This document shows, one piece after another, positions 45,679 through 56,418 of a stretch of DNA of 64,000 nt. Made by a program: the position numbers and the translations under genes. Location of the stretch: NCBI GenBank assembly GCA_019262145.1, contig CP076745.1, positions 369,093 through 433,092 of the forward strand, read 5' to 3'. This stretch comes from Candidatus Methanogranum gryphiswaldense. Its GTDB lineage: Archaea; Thermoplasmatota; Thermoplasmata; Methanomassiliicoccales; Methanomethylophilaceae. The notes under the pieces are model-generated. The model did not search any database and was not told the DNA's origin. It was given only the letters and a program-made list of their open reading frames with translations. Every line of letters starts with the position of its first letter. The stretch's first letter is position 1.

Positions 45679-46527
45679 ATGACTTCTGGTACGCTTGGAA
45701 TAATTGCCTGTCCCATGCTCGAGAACGAACTTGTCCATTCGTTGAAGAAAGATGATGAGACAAAGAATATCTATGTCATCGAGACAGAGTACTGTGGCAG
45801 TCTTAAAGGAAAACTAAGCGTCAGTGGAATTCCATTTGAGCTTCTATCTGAGAAGGAATTCTTTAGCGGAAGATGTGATATCTCCAGCTCGTTGTTCAAC
45901 ATTGTGATCAAGATGAATAATCTTGGATTGCATGCAGAACCAAAGGATCTGAAGACATTTGTAGAAAAACAGATAGAAGAATTCCAGCCACACATTGACG
46001 TTCTAGGCGTCTATTACGGACTGTGTGGAAATTATGGCTGGGACGTTACATCTTGGTGTGAAAGCAAAGGATACAAACCTACTGTTGTTTTCCGTGATGA
46101 AGGTGGACACGTATGCGATGATTGTGTTGGCGTATGTGTGGGTGGCGGGCCAAGATATCTGGATCTTGAAAAAACGTATACCGGTATGCTGTATGTAACA
46201 CCCGCCATTGCTTCTAATTGGAGGGATTTTCTTGCGGCGGGGGACATCATGAAAGGGATAGATTCCATGAACAGGATCGAATCACTCAGAGAGCTTGGAA
46301 TAAGGACTCCAGATGATTACATGAGGTGGATGTTTGAGGTCTGTGGCTATAAGAACATGGTACAGATAGACAACGGTCTATGTGATAGGGATGAGTTCGA
46401 TAAACACATCGATGAGATGTCCAAAAATCTGAATCTGAGTATAATACAGGTGGAATCTGGATGGGCTACCCTCCAGCCTGCAGAGGATCTGTATACGGCC
46501 TGCAAATCAAATCTGGAACATACGTGA
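45679..46527 (+). CDS. DUF1638 family protein
   Basis: A 282-residue DUF1638 protein: LGIIACPMLENELVHSL, a VLGVYYGLCGNYG core with CDDCVGVCVGGGPRYL, then MLYVTPAIASNWRDFLA. The cysteines in YGLCGN and CDDCVGVC suggest a metal or cofactor site. To my knowledge DUF1638 genes often lie near corrinoid methyltransferases; the function is not established. The TATA box TTTATATAG at about 45650-45658 is about 26 bases from ATG 45679, so the mRNA is leaderless. No ribosome site is present. Confidence 0.82.
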   Translation: MTSGTLGIIACPMLENELVHSLKKDDETKNIYVIETEYCGSLKGKLSVSGIPFELLSEKEFFSGRCDISSSLFNIVIKMNNLGLHAEPKDLKTFVEKQIEEFQPHIDVLGVYYGLCGNYGWDVTSWCESKGYKPTVVFRDEGGHVCDDCVGVCVGGGPRYLDLEKTYTGMLYVTPAIASNWRDFLAAGDIMKGIDSMNRIESLRELGIRTPDDYMRWMFEVCGYKNMVQIDNGLCDRDEFDKHIDEMSKNLNLSIIQVESGWATLQPAEDLYTACKSNLEHT

Positions 46528-46533
46528 GATTTC

Positions 46534-47454
46534 TCATTGATTCGGTATTATTGGGTGTCCGTGTACTATAGTCGGGTTACGGTAGTCCTCAATGGAGAAC
46601 AGATCCGAGTCTTTGTTGTAAGGCCCCATGCTGTCGAACATGATCCCGTCTTTGGTGAATCCTATATCCATGGGGACGACAGTCCATTCATCATCGGAGG
46701 TCATACTATGTTCCAGTCTTGGTGACATATTCACCACTGAAGCATCCGAGAATATCCTGACCTTGTTTGCTATTGTCTTTATCGATGAGATCATACCGTC
46801 TTCAAAGAAGGTTATCGACCCCGTATCTGCATTTATTCCCAACGCAGTAGGATCGAATGCGACAATATTCCCAATTGGCGTTGTGATCTTAATAGGATCC
46901 GCTGGTTCTATGGACCTTATCTTACCGTTCTCATACAACGAGAATCCGTTCCTAATGCGTATACGTCCGCATGGAGAATCCACATAGATCTTTTCTCCAG
47001 GCCATAACGTAACAGATCTGATATTTCCAGATCTATAGAAGCAGATATTTATGATCCTTGATCTGAACTTGGAGAACGGAAGATCGAGATTTAAGACCGG
47101 GCAGATCTCCTTTTCGTCTTGTTCGGACCAGTAACCGCTTATCTTTCCATTAACTGGGAATACTCTCTTGATCTCCCCTGTATCGTAAAATGTCACTAGT
47201 TCTGCCGGCATTGGGCCCAGAGGGGTGATTATCTCTGTCGTATCTTCCAATGAGACGGAACGCAGGTGGCCGTCCTTTGAAATGGAGATTGAGCCGTTGT
47301 ATTTCTTACGCACATCACCTTCGCTGTGTTGCGGTATCAATGTTCCGCATTTGCACTTTATTATATTCTTTGAATTCAGAGTGTATATGGTGCTGTCACC
47401 ATATTCTGACATGGCCGTTATGCCTTTTAGGTCATCTTTTTGAATTATTGGCAA
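46534..47454 (-). CDS. Beta-repeat protein of unknown function next to anfO
   Basis: The 306 residues contain six or seven copies of a short beta unit, pattern (Y/F)-x-x-(G/D)-x-I-(R/S)-(S/R)-(V/I), for example KDGHLRSVSLEDT, DTGEIKRVFPV, RSGNIRSVTLWP, ENGKIRSIEPAD and EDGMISSIKTIA. This looks like a MORN/YwqK-like hairpin repeat. Between repeats stand TPLGP / TPIGN / SPCGR turns. It starts at TTG 47454 after a strong AAGGAGAGG and overlaps the end of the AnfO-like gene by 23 bases, so the two are coupled. No known function. Confidence 0.65.
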   Translation of the reverse strand: MPIIQKDDLKGITAMSEYGDSTIYTLNSKNIIKCKCGTLIPQHSEGDVRKKYNGSISISKDGHLRSVSLEDTTEIITPLGPMPAELVTFYDTGEIKRVFPVNGKISGYWSEQDEKEICPVLNLDLPFSKFRSRIINICFYRSGNIRSVTLWPGEKIYVDSPCGRIRIRNGFSLYENGKIRSIEPADPIKITTPIGNIVAFDPTALGINADTGSITFFEDGMISSIKTIANKVRIFSDASVVNMSPRLEHSMTSDDEWTVVPMDIGFTKDGIMFDSMGPYNKDSDLFSIEDYRNPTIVHGHPIIPNQ

Positions 47455-48067
47455 TACATCCTCTCCTTATTGTTGCTTTGATCTTTTCGTCATTCTTTGA
47501 TATCGAAATGTCCATGTTATTCTGTTCTACCAGTTCTTCGATCCAAGGAGGAACATGTTCGCAGACCAGTACGAATGAAACGAATGGCGTTTTATCTAAG
47601 AAATCACGTAGAAGCATTTTCGAGGACAGGTCCGGGCGTTCAGATTGTGCGGCGACCAGATCGAATATGTAATTCCCATCGCAATTGGGAGATACAGGTG
47701 TCATCGTAGTTCTTTCGCTTTCACATGTTTCGACATTGATCAGACCTTCTAGATACTCAAGGTCGTCAATGTTAAATTCCCGGACCTCCAGTATCTTAAG
47801 TCCTGCTTTATCGAACATACGGTATGGGAGACCATTGATCGATGTGCTAATCACTGCTGTGCAGTCCGATATGTCATCACATATCTTTTTCATAGAATTC
47901 CTGATATTTTCAAGGTTTCCAGATATATCTAGGGTATAATCAATTCTTGAATATTCGGTCCAATCAGGACCCGATCCTTCGAATTTAATTATTATTTTTC
48001 CTTCTGTGGCCGAAGTGATCTTTTCATCTGTATCGGCGATCAATGCCATTCTTTTTTTTTCAGTCAT
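47432..48067 (-). CDS. AnfO-like nitrogenase accessory protein
   Basis: A 211-residue protein with AnfO features: MALIADTDEKITSATEGKIIIKFE at the start and DCTAVISTSINGLPYRMFDKAGLKILEV in the middle, where the family has a conserved GIPY-like turn. AnfO is an accessory protein of Fe-only nitrogenase clusters in bacteria, with unclear function. Here it is divergent from nifH, although no anfG is visible and the structural genes look Mo-type. ATG 48067 follows AAAAGGAATGC. Confidence 0.7.
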   Translation of the reverse strand: MTEKKRMALIADTDEKITSATEGKIIIKFEGSGPDWTEYSRIDYTLDISGNLENIRNSMKKICDDISDCTAVISTSINGLPYRMFDKAGLKILEVREFNIDDLEYLEGLINVETCESERTTMTPVSPNCDGNYIFDLVAAQSERPDLSSKMLLRDFLDKTPFVSFVLVCEHVPPWIEELVEQNNMDISISKNDEKIKATIRRGCIANNSKR

Positions 48068-49155
<1,088 letters not shown>

Positions 49156-49168
49156 GGAGGTCTTTGAA

Positions 49169-49492
49169 ATGTATATGATAAAAGCAATTGTTAGACCTGA
49201 AAAGTCTGGAAAAGTGATGTCTGACCTTATGGACGCAGGATTTCCTGCAGTCACAAAAATAGATGTCTTTGGTCGCGGTAAACAGAGAGGCATGGTCATC
49301 GGTGATGTCAGATATGACGAGATACCGAAGGAGATGCTTCTGATAGCTGTTAAAGACGAAGATAAGGAAGAAGTGATCAGGAACATACTCCACAGTGCTC
49401 GTACCGGAGATAATGGACATTTCGGAGATGGTCGTATCTTTGTACAGCCGATAATCGAATCGTACACCATAAGCACGGCCTCCAAGGATTGA
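49169..49492 (+). CDS. nifI1: Nitrogenase PII-like regulator 1
   Basis: A 107-residue PII-family protein: MIKAIVRPEKSGKVMSDLMDAGFPAVTKIDVFGRGKQ, a shortened T loop, and GDGRIFVQPIIESYTIST. NifI1 and NifI2 form a complex that blocks the NifDK dimer when ammonium is present and is released by 2-oxoglutarate and ATP. Position between nifH and nifD is diagnostic. Confidence 0.95.
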   Translation: MYMIKAIVRPEKSGKVMSDLMDAGFPAVTKIDVFGRGKQRGMVIGDVRYDEIPKEMLLIAVKDEDKEEVIRNILHSARTGDNGHFGDGRIFVQPIIESYTISTASKD

Positions 49493-49506
49493 ACGGACGT
49501 GACATC

Positions 49507-49878
49507 ATGAAAGAGATCTTGGCCTTCATAAGGCCCGATAAGATGAGGATAACGATAGATTCACTGGCTGATGCAGGGTTTCCTGGGTTGACCTGTAGGA
49601 CATGCATGGGAAGAGGAAAACAGATGTTCCCATCCCATATCGACGGTGTGCCTTCAGAGGTGTTCAGTGCCCCCGCGGACGAGATACTGTTGCAACATTC
49701 CCGTTTGATAGCAAAGAGATGCCTGTCTCTCGTGGTCAATGATTCTGACCTCCAAAAGGCTGTCAGTGTCATAATGGAAAAGAATAGGACCGGAAAACCC
49801 GGTGATGGAAAGATATTCGTTCTGCCTGTCGTGGAATCCTATAGGGTTCGTACGGGCGAATCGCTGTCGGGGGAATGA
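49507..49878 (+). CDS. nifI2: Nitrogenase PII-like regulator 2
   Basis: A 123-residue PII-family protein: MKEILAFIRPDKMRITIDSLADAGFPGLTCRTCMGRGKQ and GDGKIFVLPVVESYRVRTGE, with a longer T loop than NifI1 as in other methanogens. ATG 49507 after GACGTGACATC is preferred over a TTG at 49489. Its stop overlaps the nifD start region. Confidence 0.94.
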   Translation: MKEILAFIRPDKMRITIDSLADAGFPGLTCRTCMGRGKQMFPSHIDGVPSEVFSAPADEILLQHSRLIAKRCLSLVVNDSDLQKAVSVIMEKNRTGKPGDGKIFVLPVVESYRVRTGESLSGE

Positions 49879-49880
49879 AT

Positions 49881-51485
49881 ATGGTCATACCAAGAGAGGA
49901 GATATTGGCAAAATACGATCCCCGTGTGTTCAAGAACAGAAAGGAGCACATAATCACCGTTGACAGTAACGATCCTAACAGTCAGATAACCGCCAATTCA
50001 AGGGCGGTACCAGGTATAATGACGCATAGAGGATGTTGTTATGCAGGTTGCAAAGGAGTCGTATTGGGCCCGTTGAAGGATGTACTCGTGATAACCCACG
50101 GCCCGATAGGATGTGGGTTCTATTCATGGGGTACCAGACGTAACAAGGCATATGATCCTAACGGGGTATGGTTCCAATATTGTTTCTCTACCGATGTGCA
50201 GGAACCTGATATCGTGTTCGGAGGGGACAAGAAATTAAGGAAGGCCATAGACGAAGCATTGGCCACATTCAAGGTCAGACCTAAGGCGATCATGATATGC
50301 TCCACGTGTCCGATCGGACTTATTGGGGACGATATACATGCTGTAGCTGCAAAGGCCGAGGCTGATTACGGGATCCCGTGCATGGCGTTCAGCTGTGAGG
50401 GTTACAAGGGTGTTTCGCAGTCAGGAGGCCACCATATCGCCAACAATACCATCATGAGACGTGTAATAGGGTCCAACATCGAAGCTCCCCAGGCGTCTAG
50501 ATATTCTGTCAATCTGTTGGGAGAATACAACATCGGCGGTGACGGATGGGAAGTTGAGCGCATATTGGAGCGTTGCGGAATAGAGGTCGTATCGATATTC
50601 ACCGGTGACGGTAGTTTCGAAAAGATACAGAAGGCCCATACTGCAACGTTGAACCTCGTTCAGTGTCACAGGTCGATCAATTACATTGCAGAGATGATGA
50701 AGACGAAATATGGAATAGACTGGTTGAAGGTCAATTTCATAGGCATAAAGTCGACCATCAAGTCATTGCATGATATTGCAGATTATTTCGATGACCCCGT
50801 GTTAACGAAACGTATCGAAGATGTCATAGAAGACGAGATGGAAGATATCGCTGACGACATTGTGTATCTGCGTTCTATGCTCGAGGGTAAGACCGCAGTG
50901 ATATATGTCGGAGGATCAAGAAGTCATCATTATCAGCTTTTGATGCGGGACTTCGGTATAAAGTGCGTAGCCGCTGGTTATGAGTTCGCACATCGTGATG
51001 ATTACGAGGGTCGTGACGTCATACCTACCATCAAGGGCGATGCTGACAATAAGAACATCGAATCAATCACCGTTAAACCCGATCCAGATCTGTATAAAAC
51101 ATTCCTCACCGAGGCACGTTACAAGGAACTGAAGGAAAAGATGGAACTCGATGATTATGCAGGCATGATCCCCGATATGGATAATGGAAGCATCGTTATC
51201 GATGATATGAACGAGTTCGAATCAGAGGAGATCATGAGGATATTCAAGCCGGATATGTTCTTCTCTGGGATCAAGGACAAGTATATGTTCGAGAAGTCTG
51301 GGGTCTATTCAAGACAGCTCCATTCCTACGATTATAGCGGTCCGTATTCTGGATTTGCCGGCGCCTGTAAGTTCGGACACGATCTTGTGATGGGGCTTAC
51401 GATCCCGGCATGGAAATTGATAGTTCCAAAGTGGAAGAAGGAATCCGTTCTGGAAGCTTCTTTCGAGAAAAAGGGAGTGCTCTGA
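49881..51485 (+). CDS. nifD: Nitrogenase molybdenum-iron protein alpha chain
   Basis: 534 residues. The P-cluster cysteines are in HRGCCYAGCKG, HGPIGCGFYSWGTR and ICSTCPIGLIGDD. The cofactor ligands are the Cys in LNLVQCHRSINYI and the His in RQLHSYDYSGPYSGF, and GGSRSHHYQLL takes the place of the proteobacterial GGLRPRH. A Mo-type alpha chain of the methanogen/clostridial group is the best reading: AnfD-type GPVGCTYDTW and an anfG gene are absent. ATG 49881 follows GGGGGAA. It overlaps nifK by one base (TGATG). Confidence 0.93.
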   Translation: MVIPREEILAKYDPRVFKNRKEHIITVDSNDPNSQITANSRAVPGIMTHRGCCYAGCKGVVLGPLKDVLVITHGPIGCGFYSWGTRRNKAYDPNGVWFQYCFSTDVQEPDIVFGGDKKLRKAIDEALATFKVRPKAIMICSTCPIGLIGDDIHAVAAKAEADYGIPCMAFSCEGYKGVSQSGGHHIANNTIMRRVIGSNIEAPQASRYSVNLLGEYNIGGDGWEVERILERCGIEVVSIFTGDGSFEKIQKAHTATLNLVQCHRSINYIAEMMKTKYGIDWLKVNFIGIKSTIKSLHDIADYFDDPVLTKRIEDVIEDEMEDIADDIVYLRSMLEGKTAVIYVGGSRSHHYQLLMRDFGIKCVAAGYEFAHRDDYEGRDVIPTIKGDADNKNIESITVKPDPDLYKTFLTEARYKELKEKMELDDYAGMIPDMDNGSIVIDDMNEFESEEIMRIFKPDMFFSGIKDKYMFEKSGVYSRQLHSYDYSGPYSGFAGACKFGHDLVMGLTIPAWKLIVPKWKKESVLEASFEKKGVL

Positions 51486-52852
51486 TGTTAGATCTTACGC
51501 CAAATGAATGTGTTGAGAGGGAAGCACTAAGAATCAATCCCTGCAAGACGTGTCAGCCAGTGGGAGCCGTGTATGCGGCATTGGGTGTTCACAGATGTAT
51601 GCCTTACAGTCACGGGTCGCAGGGATGCATTTCCTATCACAGGACCGTATTGTCAAGGCATTTCAAGGAGCCAGCTCCTGCTGTATCAAGCTCGTTCACA
51701 GAAGGAGCATCGGTATTCGGCGGTGGAAGCAATCTTAAAACGGGTGTCAAGAACGTGTTCGAGATCTATAAGCCGGACATAATAGCGATACACACCACGT
51801 GCCTCAGTGAAACGATCGGAGACGATATCCGTTCGATAATACAGGATATAGAGGTTCCTGATGGCAAATATCTCGTCCATGCCAACACCCCTAGTTACGT
51901 GGGGTCTCATGTTTACGGGTATTACAATATGATGTGCGGTTTCATCAACTATCTGTCGGAATCCACAGGTGTGCCGAACGGGAAGGTCGCAATATTCCCC
52001 GGTTGGATGAATCCAGGGGATCTGGTTGAGATCAAGAGGCTTGCAGATATCTGCGGCCTCAAATACATAATGTTCCCAGACCAGAGCGGCGTCATGGATG
52101 CTCCTCTGCTAGGTACTTATGAGATGTACCCTGAAGGAGGGACCCGTATCTCTGAGATCAAGGACCTAGGAAATTGCAGATGTGTACTTGCATTGGGTGA
52201 AATGATCTCGGCTGAACCTTGTTTCGCATTAGAACGCAAGTGCAAGGTACCTCACAAGATGATCCCGTATCCGATCGGTGTTGAGAATACCGATGAATTT
52301 GTGATGCAGACCGTGAAACTTTCAGGAATAGGCAATGTGCCCGTTTGTTTGGAGAATGAACGCGGGCAGTTGATCGATATGATGATCGATTCTCATCAGC
52401 ATTATTCGCAGAAGAAGGTCGCCATCTACGGGGACCCTGATACTGTATTGGGTGTGATGAGTTTCGTATTGGAACTCGGAATGACGCCAAAGTATGTTAT
52501 CACGGGTACTTTTGGGGAAAGATTCGATCATGAGGCCGCGAGGATCCTGGAGGTATATGGAGTCAAGGATTGCAAAGTAAAGAGCAATGCAGATCTGTTC
52601 GAGCTCCATCAATGGATCAAGAACGAATCTGTGGATCTGTTGATCGGTACTACATATGGAAAGCAGATCGCAAAGGCAGAGAACATACCTCTCGTACGCG
52701 TCGGCTTCCCTGTGTTGGACCGTTATGTGCATTCATACATGCCGATCGTTGGATACAGAGGGTGCATCCGTCTTCTCGAGATGATCACCAATGTATTCCT
52801 GGATGAGCGCGATCGTGAGTGCGAGGACAAGGATCTAGAGATCGTATTGTGA
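51485..52852 (+). CDS. nifK: Nitrogenase molybdenum-iron protein beta chain
   Basis: 455 residues with the P-cluster cysteines in INPCKTCQPVGA, GSQGCISYHR and HTTCLSETIGDD, plus SSSFTEGASVFGGGSNL, typical of NifK. It is shorter than proteobacterial NifK because the N-terminal extension is missing, as in other archaea. ATG 51485 overlaps the nifD stop. After the stop comes a 59-base gap before nifE with a TATA-like ACTTATTAA at about 52882-52890, so nifE may also have its own start. Confidence 0.94.
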   Translation: MLDLTPNECVEREALRINPCKTCQPVGAVYAALGVHRCMPYSHGSQGCISYHRTVLSRHFKEPAPAVSSSFTEGASVFGGGSNLKTGVKNVFEIYKPDIIAIHTTCLSETIGDDIRSIIQDIEVPDGKYLVHANTPSYVGSHVYGYYNMMCGFINYLSESTGVPNGKVAIFPGWMNPGDLVEIKRLADICGLKYIMFPDQSGVMDAPLLGTYEMYPEGGTRISEIKDLGNCRCVLALGEMISAEPCFALERKCKVPHKMIPYPIGVENTDEFVMQTVKLSGIGNVPVCLENERGQLIDMMIDSHQHYSQKKVAIYGDPDTVLGVMSFVLELGMTPKYVITGTFGERFDHEAARILEVYGVKDCKVKSNADLFELHQWIKNESVDLLIGTTYGKQIAKAENIPLVRVGFPVLDRYVHSYMPIVGYRGCIRLLEMITNVFLDERDRECEDKDLEIVL

Positions 52853-52911
52853 TCTATCCTTGTTTTAAACATCTTATCTAAACTTATTAAGAAACATTAG
52901 GATGGAACATA

Positions 52912-54261
52912 ATGAACACAGAACCGGGCACGATATTGGATGAACGTAAGGCGTTCATACGTTATGGTCAGGAGAGCGGCATAAAATGTGAGGCAGACAG
53001 TGTTTCCGGTGCCGTCAGTCAGCGCGCTTGTGTGTACTGCGGTGCGCGTGTAGTTCTGAACCCCATAACAGATGCATTCCACATAGTCCATGGCCCAATA
53101 GGTTGTGCGAGCTACACATGGGATATAAGAGGAAGTCTGACCAGTGGCAGCGATGAGTATCGTAACAGTTATTCAACGGATATGACTGAGAAGGACGTGA
53201 TCTTCGGAGGGGAAAAGAAACTCTCGGCAGCCATTGATGAGGTTGTTGAGAAACACAGTCCTTCGTTGATATTCGTCTATGCAACATGTATCGTGGGGGT
53301 CATAGGTGACGACATAGGTTCTGTCTGCAGAGCAGCGGAGGCGAGGCATCCAAACGTCCGCATAATACCTGTCCAATCACCAGGGTTCTCCGGTACCAAG
53401 TCACACGGCTACAAATTGGCATGCGAGGCGCTGATGGACCTGATAAGGCCGCATTATGATCAGGCAAAGGTCAAAGGTATCAATTTCCTTGGAGATTACA
53501 ATCTTGCCGGGGAAGCATGGATCGTCAGAGGATATCTGGAGTCCATTGGCATACCTATAATCACGACATTCACAGGTGATTCCTGTCATAAGAATTTGAT
53601 AAGGGCCCCCAGTGCTCAGATGAACATAGTTCAGTGTGCGGGGTCAATGACATATCTTGCAAAATGCATGGAGAACGAATTCGGAATACCATATATGAAG
53701 ATCAGTTTCTTTGGTGTCGAGGACACCTCTGCATCTTTGCTGCGTATAAGTCAGGCGGTCGGTACAGAGGAGAACATCTGTGCGGCAAAGGAACTTATAG
53801 CGAGGGAAGAGGCGAGAGTCAATCCGATATTGAAGGAATACAAAAAGCGGCTTCAGGGTAAAAAAGCCGCAGTGTATGTCGGTGGCGGATTCAAGGCGAT
53901 ATCCCTGATAAGGCAGTTCAATGCCCTTGGTATGAAGACCGCCATGGTAGGTACTCAAACTGGAACACAGGAAGACTATGAGATAATCAGACAGATAGCT
54001 GACAGCGATACGGTCATCCTGGATGATGCCAATCCTGCGGAACTCGAGACCTTCATGAAGGAAAAGGACGTGGATATTCTGGTTGGTGGGGTCAAGGAGC
54101 GTCCTTTGGCCTATAAGTTAGGTGTTGCGTTCTGCGATCACAATCATGAGAGGAGACACGCCTTGGCCGGTTATGAAGGGGTATTGAATTTTGTCAAGGA
54201 GATCGATGCATCGATAAACAGTCCGATCTGGAATTATGTAGGGGGCTGTGACAGATCATGA
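52912..54261 (+). CDS. nifE: Nitrogenase cofactor scaffold NifE
   Basis: 449 residues, NifD-like but with scaffold features: SQRACVYCGARVVLNPI, HGPIGCASYTWDIRG, YATCIVGVIGDD and AQMNIVQCAGSMTYLAKCM. The catalytic His of NifD is replaced, as expected for NifE. NifEN is where the NifB-co precursor is turned into FeMo-co by adding Mo and homocitrate. It overlaps the next gene by 4 bases. Confidence 0.92.
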   Translation: MNTEPGTILDERKAFIRYGQESGIKCEADSVSGAVSQRACVYCGARVVLNPITDAFHIVHGPIGCASYTWDIRGSLTSGSDEYRNSYSTDMTEKDVIFGGEKKLSAAIDEVVEKHSPSLIFVYATCIVGVIGDDIGSVCRAAEARHPNVRIIPVQSPGFSGTKSHGYKLACEALMDLIRPHYDQAKVKGINFLGDYNLAGEAWIVRGYLESIGIPIITTFTGDSCHKNLIRAPSAQMNIVQCAGSMTYLAKCMENEFGIPYMKISFFGVEDTSASLLRISQAVGTEENICAAKELIAREEARVNPILKEYKKRLQGKKAAVYVGGGFKAISLIRQFNALGMKTAMVGTQTGTQEDYEIIRQIADSDTVILDDANPAELETFMKEKDVDILVGGVKERPLAYKLGVAFCDHNHERRHALAGYEGVLNFVKEIDASINSPIWNYVGGCDRS

Positions 54262-56105
54262 CAAAGAACCTTGTCAGTCTTAACGTCAATCCTTGCAAGA
54301 TGTGCATGCCAATGGGGAGCGCCACAGCAATGTACGGAATACGCGGGTGCATGACCATATTGCACGGATCACAGGGATGCAGCACATACATAAGGCGTCA
54401 TATGGCCACACATTACAATGAACCTGTGGATATCGCGTCGTCATCGCTCACCGAACAAGGTACGGTGATGGGTGGTGAAGTGAATCTCAAAAAGGGATTG
54501 GATAATATGATCCGTCTCTACGATCCAGAGGTAATAGGTGTCGCCACTACCTGTTTGGCGGAGACGATAGGCGAGGACGTACCAAGGATATTGGACGACT
54601 ACAAGAAGGAGCATCCTGAGAACAAGGTCGAGTTGATACCGATATCATCGGCAGGATATTCCGGTACGCAGTTCGAGGGGTATTTCAAGGCCCTTCGTGC
54701 AGTAGTTGAGAACACTCAAAAGGATTCAACATCTAACGGACGCATAAATGTGGTCGTAGGGCCAATGTCTCCTGCGGATGTCCGTTCTTTAAAGAGGTCA
54801 TTGGATCGTTCCGGTCTTGAATACATATTGTTGCCAGACATCTCGGATAATCTGGATGGGGGTCATGGGTCCAATTATTCCAGACTTCCAAAGAAAGGCA
54901 CTTCGATCGAGGATATTGGAAAGATGTGCGGTGCAAGGATCACATTGGAGATATCTTCCTTTGTGCCAGATCAATTGTCCCCGGCAGTCTTTTTAAAAGA
55001 AAAGTATGGGGTGCCGTTCATTCGTCTAAATGTTCCAGTAGGCCTTCGTGATAATGATCTATTCATATCAGCGATCGAGTCAGTTGGAGGCAAGATAGAC
55101 CATTTGGTCCACGATGAGCGTTCCAGGTATCTTGATGCAATGGTGGATTCGCATAAGCATAATGCCAGGGGGCGCGCGGCCATATTCGGGGAACCTGACT
55201 TCGTATATTCGGTGGTCAGGATGATGAAAGAGAATGGCATCTCCACCAAGGTCATTGCAACTGGATCGTCTTCGCAGATCTTCAAGGAGTCTTTGAAGGA
55301 AGAACTTGGTCTGGAATCGTCCGAATGCGAGATTATGGATGATACGGATTTCGATTCCATAGAGCGTAAGATCCTGGAAAAAGGTGTCAATTTGATGGTC
55401 GGAAGTTCGGAAGCAAGACGTATTGAGGAAAGGGACGGCATACCGCTGATCCGTTCTACTTTCCCAATACATGACCATACCGGAGGTCAAAGAGTAAGGA
55501 TCACCGGGTATGAAGGAGGTCTGGCACTAATGGACAATATCACCAATAGCCTCATAGACGGGGTGGAAACGACCTTCAGGGAGGACCTTAAGGAAAGATA
55601 TTACACATGGGGGCAGAGTTCGCAGATCAATAAAGATCCAGCATACAATAATATTGTATCTGTTCAAGATCCGTGTGGACCAAATTATGCAGAGCTCAAC
55701 GCCGTTAGGCAGGATGCTGAAGAGACATTCTTGATAGCAGTATCTTCAAAGAGTGGAGTTTTAGTGGACCAGCATTTTGGACGTACAGACGATCTTTACA
55801 TCTACGAATGTGGCAGACCGAATGAGGTAAGATTCAGAGAACACAGGAGCGTATCCAAATTCGGTGACGGTTCTGTATGCTGTGGAGGCCCTGGTACGCG
55901 TAAGGATGATGATGGGCAGAATAAGATCGACAAGATCGTAAAGGTCATCGGTGACTGTAAGGTTGTGATATCGATGCGCATAGGTGATGCCCCTCAAAAG
56001 AAACTCAAGGATCTGGGTATATTGAGTTTGATGATGACAGGAAGAATAGAGGAAGCTGTTGATAAAGCAGCAAAGGAAATTAATTCATACGGAGTGATAG
56101 AATGA
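54258..56105 (+). CDS. nifN: NifN fused to a NifX-like cofactor-binding domain
   Basis: 615 residues. Residues 1 to about 450 are NifN: VNPCKMCMPMGSATAMYGIRGC, HGSQGCSTYIRRH, SSLTEQGTVMGGEVNL and ATTCLAETIGED. After a linker, residues about 490-615 form a dinitrogenase iron-molybdenum cofactor domain (NifX/NafY/NifB-tail type): LVDQHFGRTDDLYIYECG, GSVCCGGPGTRKDDD and VISMRIGDAPQKKLKDLGI. The fusion puts a cofactor carrier on the scaffold. No separate nifX or nifB is in the window. Confidence 0.88.
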   Translation: MTKNLVSLNVNPCKMCMPMGSATAMYGIRGCMTILHGSQGCSTYIRRHMATHYNEPVDIASSSLTEQGTVMGGEVNLKKGLDNMIRLYDPEVIGVATTCLAETIGEDVPRILDDYKKEHPENKVELIPISSAGYSGTQFEGYFKALRAVVENTQKDSTSNGRINVVVGPMSPADVRSLKRSLDRSGLEYILLPDISDNLDGGHGSNYSRLPKKGTSIEDIGKMCGARITLEISSFVPDQLSPAVFLKEKYGVPFIRLNVPVGLRDNDLFISAIESVGGKIDHLVHDERSRYLDAMVDSHKHNARGRAAIFGEPDFVYSVVRMMKENGISTKVIATGSSSQIFKESLKEELGLESSECEIMDDTDFDSIERKILEKGVNLMVGSSEARRIEERDGIPLIRSTFPIHDHTGGQRVRITGYEGGLALMDNITNSLIDGVETTFREDLKERYYTWGQSSQINKDPAYNNIVSVQDPCGPNYAELNAVRQDAEETFLIAVSSKSGVLVDQHFGRTDDLYIYECGRPNEVRFREHRSVSKFGDGSVCCGGPGTRKDDDGQNKIDKIVKVIGDCKVVISMRIGDAPQKKLKDLGILSLMMTGRIEEAVDKAAKEINSYGVIE

Positions 56106-56410
56106 TACAGCCAAAATATCATGTTTTTGTCTGCACAAGTTGCAGACCGAACGGAGTGCAGAAAGGACTTTGTGCGACAAAGGGGTCTCCAGGTTTGATC
56201 CAGAGTTTTATTGAAGAGATAGAGGACCGCGGGTTGGAATCGGATGTGCTTGTCACCAATGCAGGATGTTTCGGCATATGTGACAAGGGTCCAGTGGTCG
56301 TGGTCTATCCTGAAGGCGTCTGGTACGGGAATGTCACAGAGGACGATGTCAGCAAGATCGTGGAGAGCCATTTTGAGAATGGCACGCCACTCAAAGAATT
56401 GATTATCTGA
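56102..56410 (+). CDS. Thioredoxin-like [2Fe-2S] ferredoxin
   Basis: A 102-residue thioredoxin-fold ferredoxin with four cysteines in the family spacing: VFVCTSCRPNGVQKGLC and TNAGCFGICDKGPVVVVYPEG. Such proteins are often found in nif clusters, where they may give electrons to nitrogenase or protect it. The ATG overlaps the nifN stop by 4 bases, so it is the last gene of the nif operon. Confidence 0.85.
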   Translation: MIQPKYHVFVCTSCRPNGVQKGLCATKGSPGLIQSFIEEIEDRGLESDVLVTNAGCFGICDKGPVVVVYPEGVWYGNVTEDDVSKIVESHFENGTPLKELII

Positions 56411-56418
56411 GTGAGATC

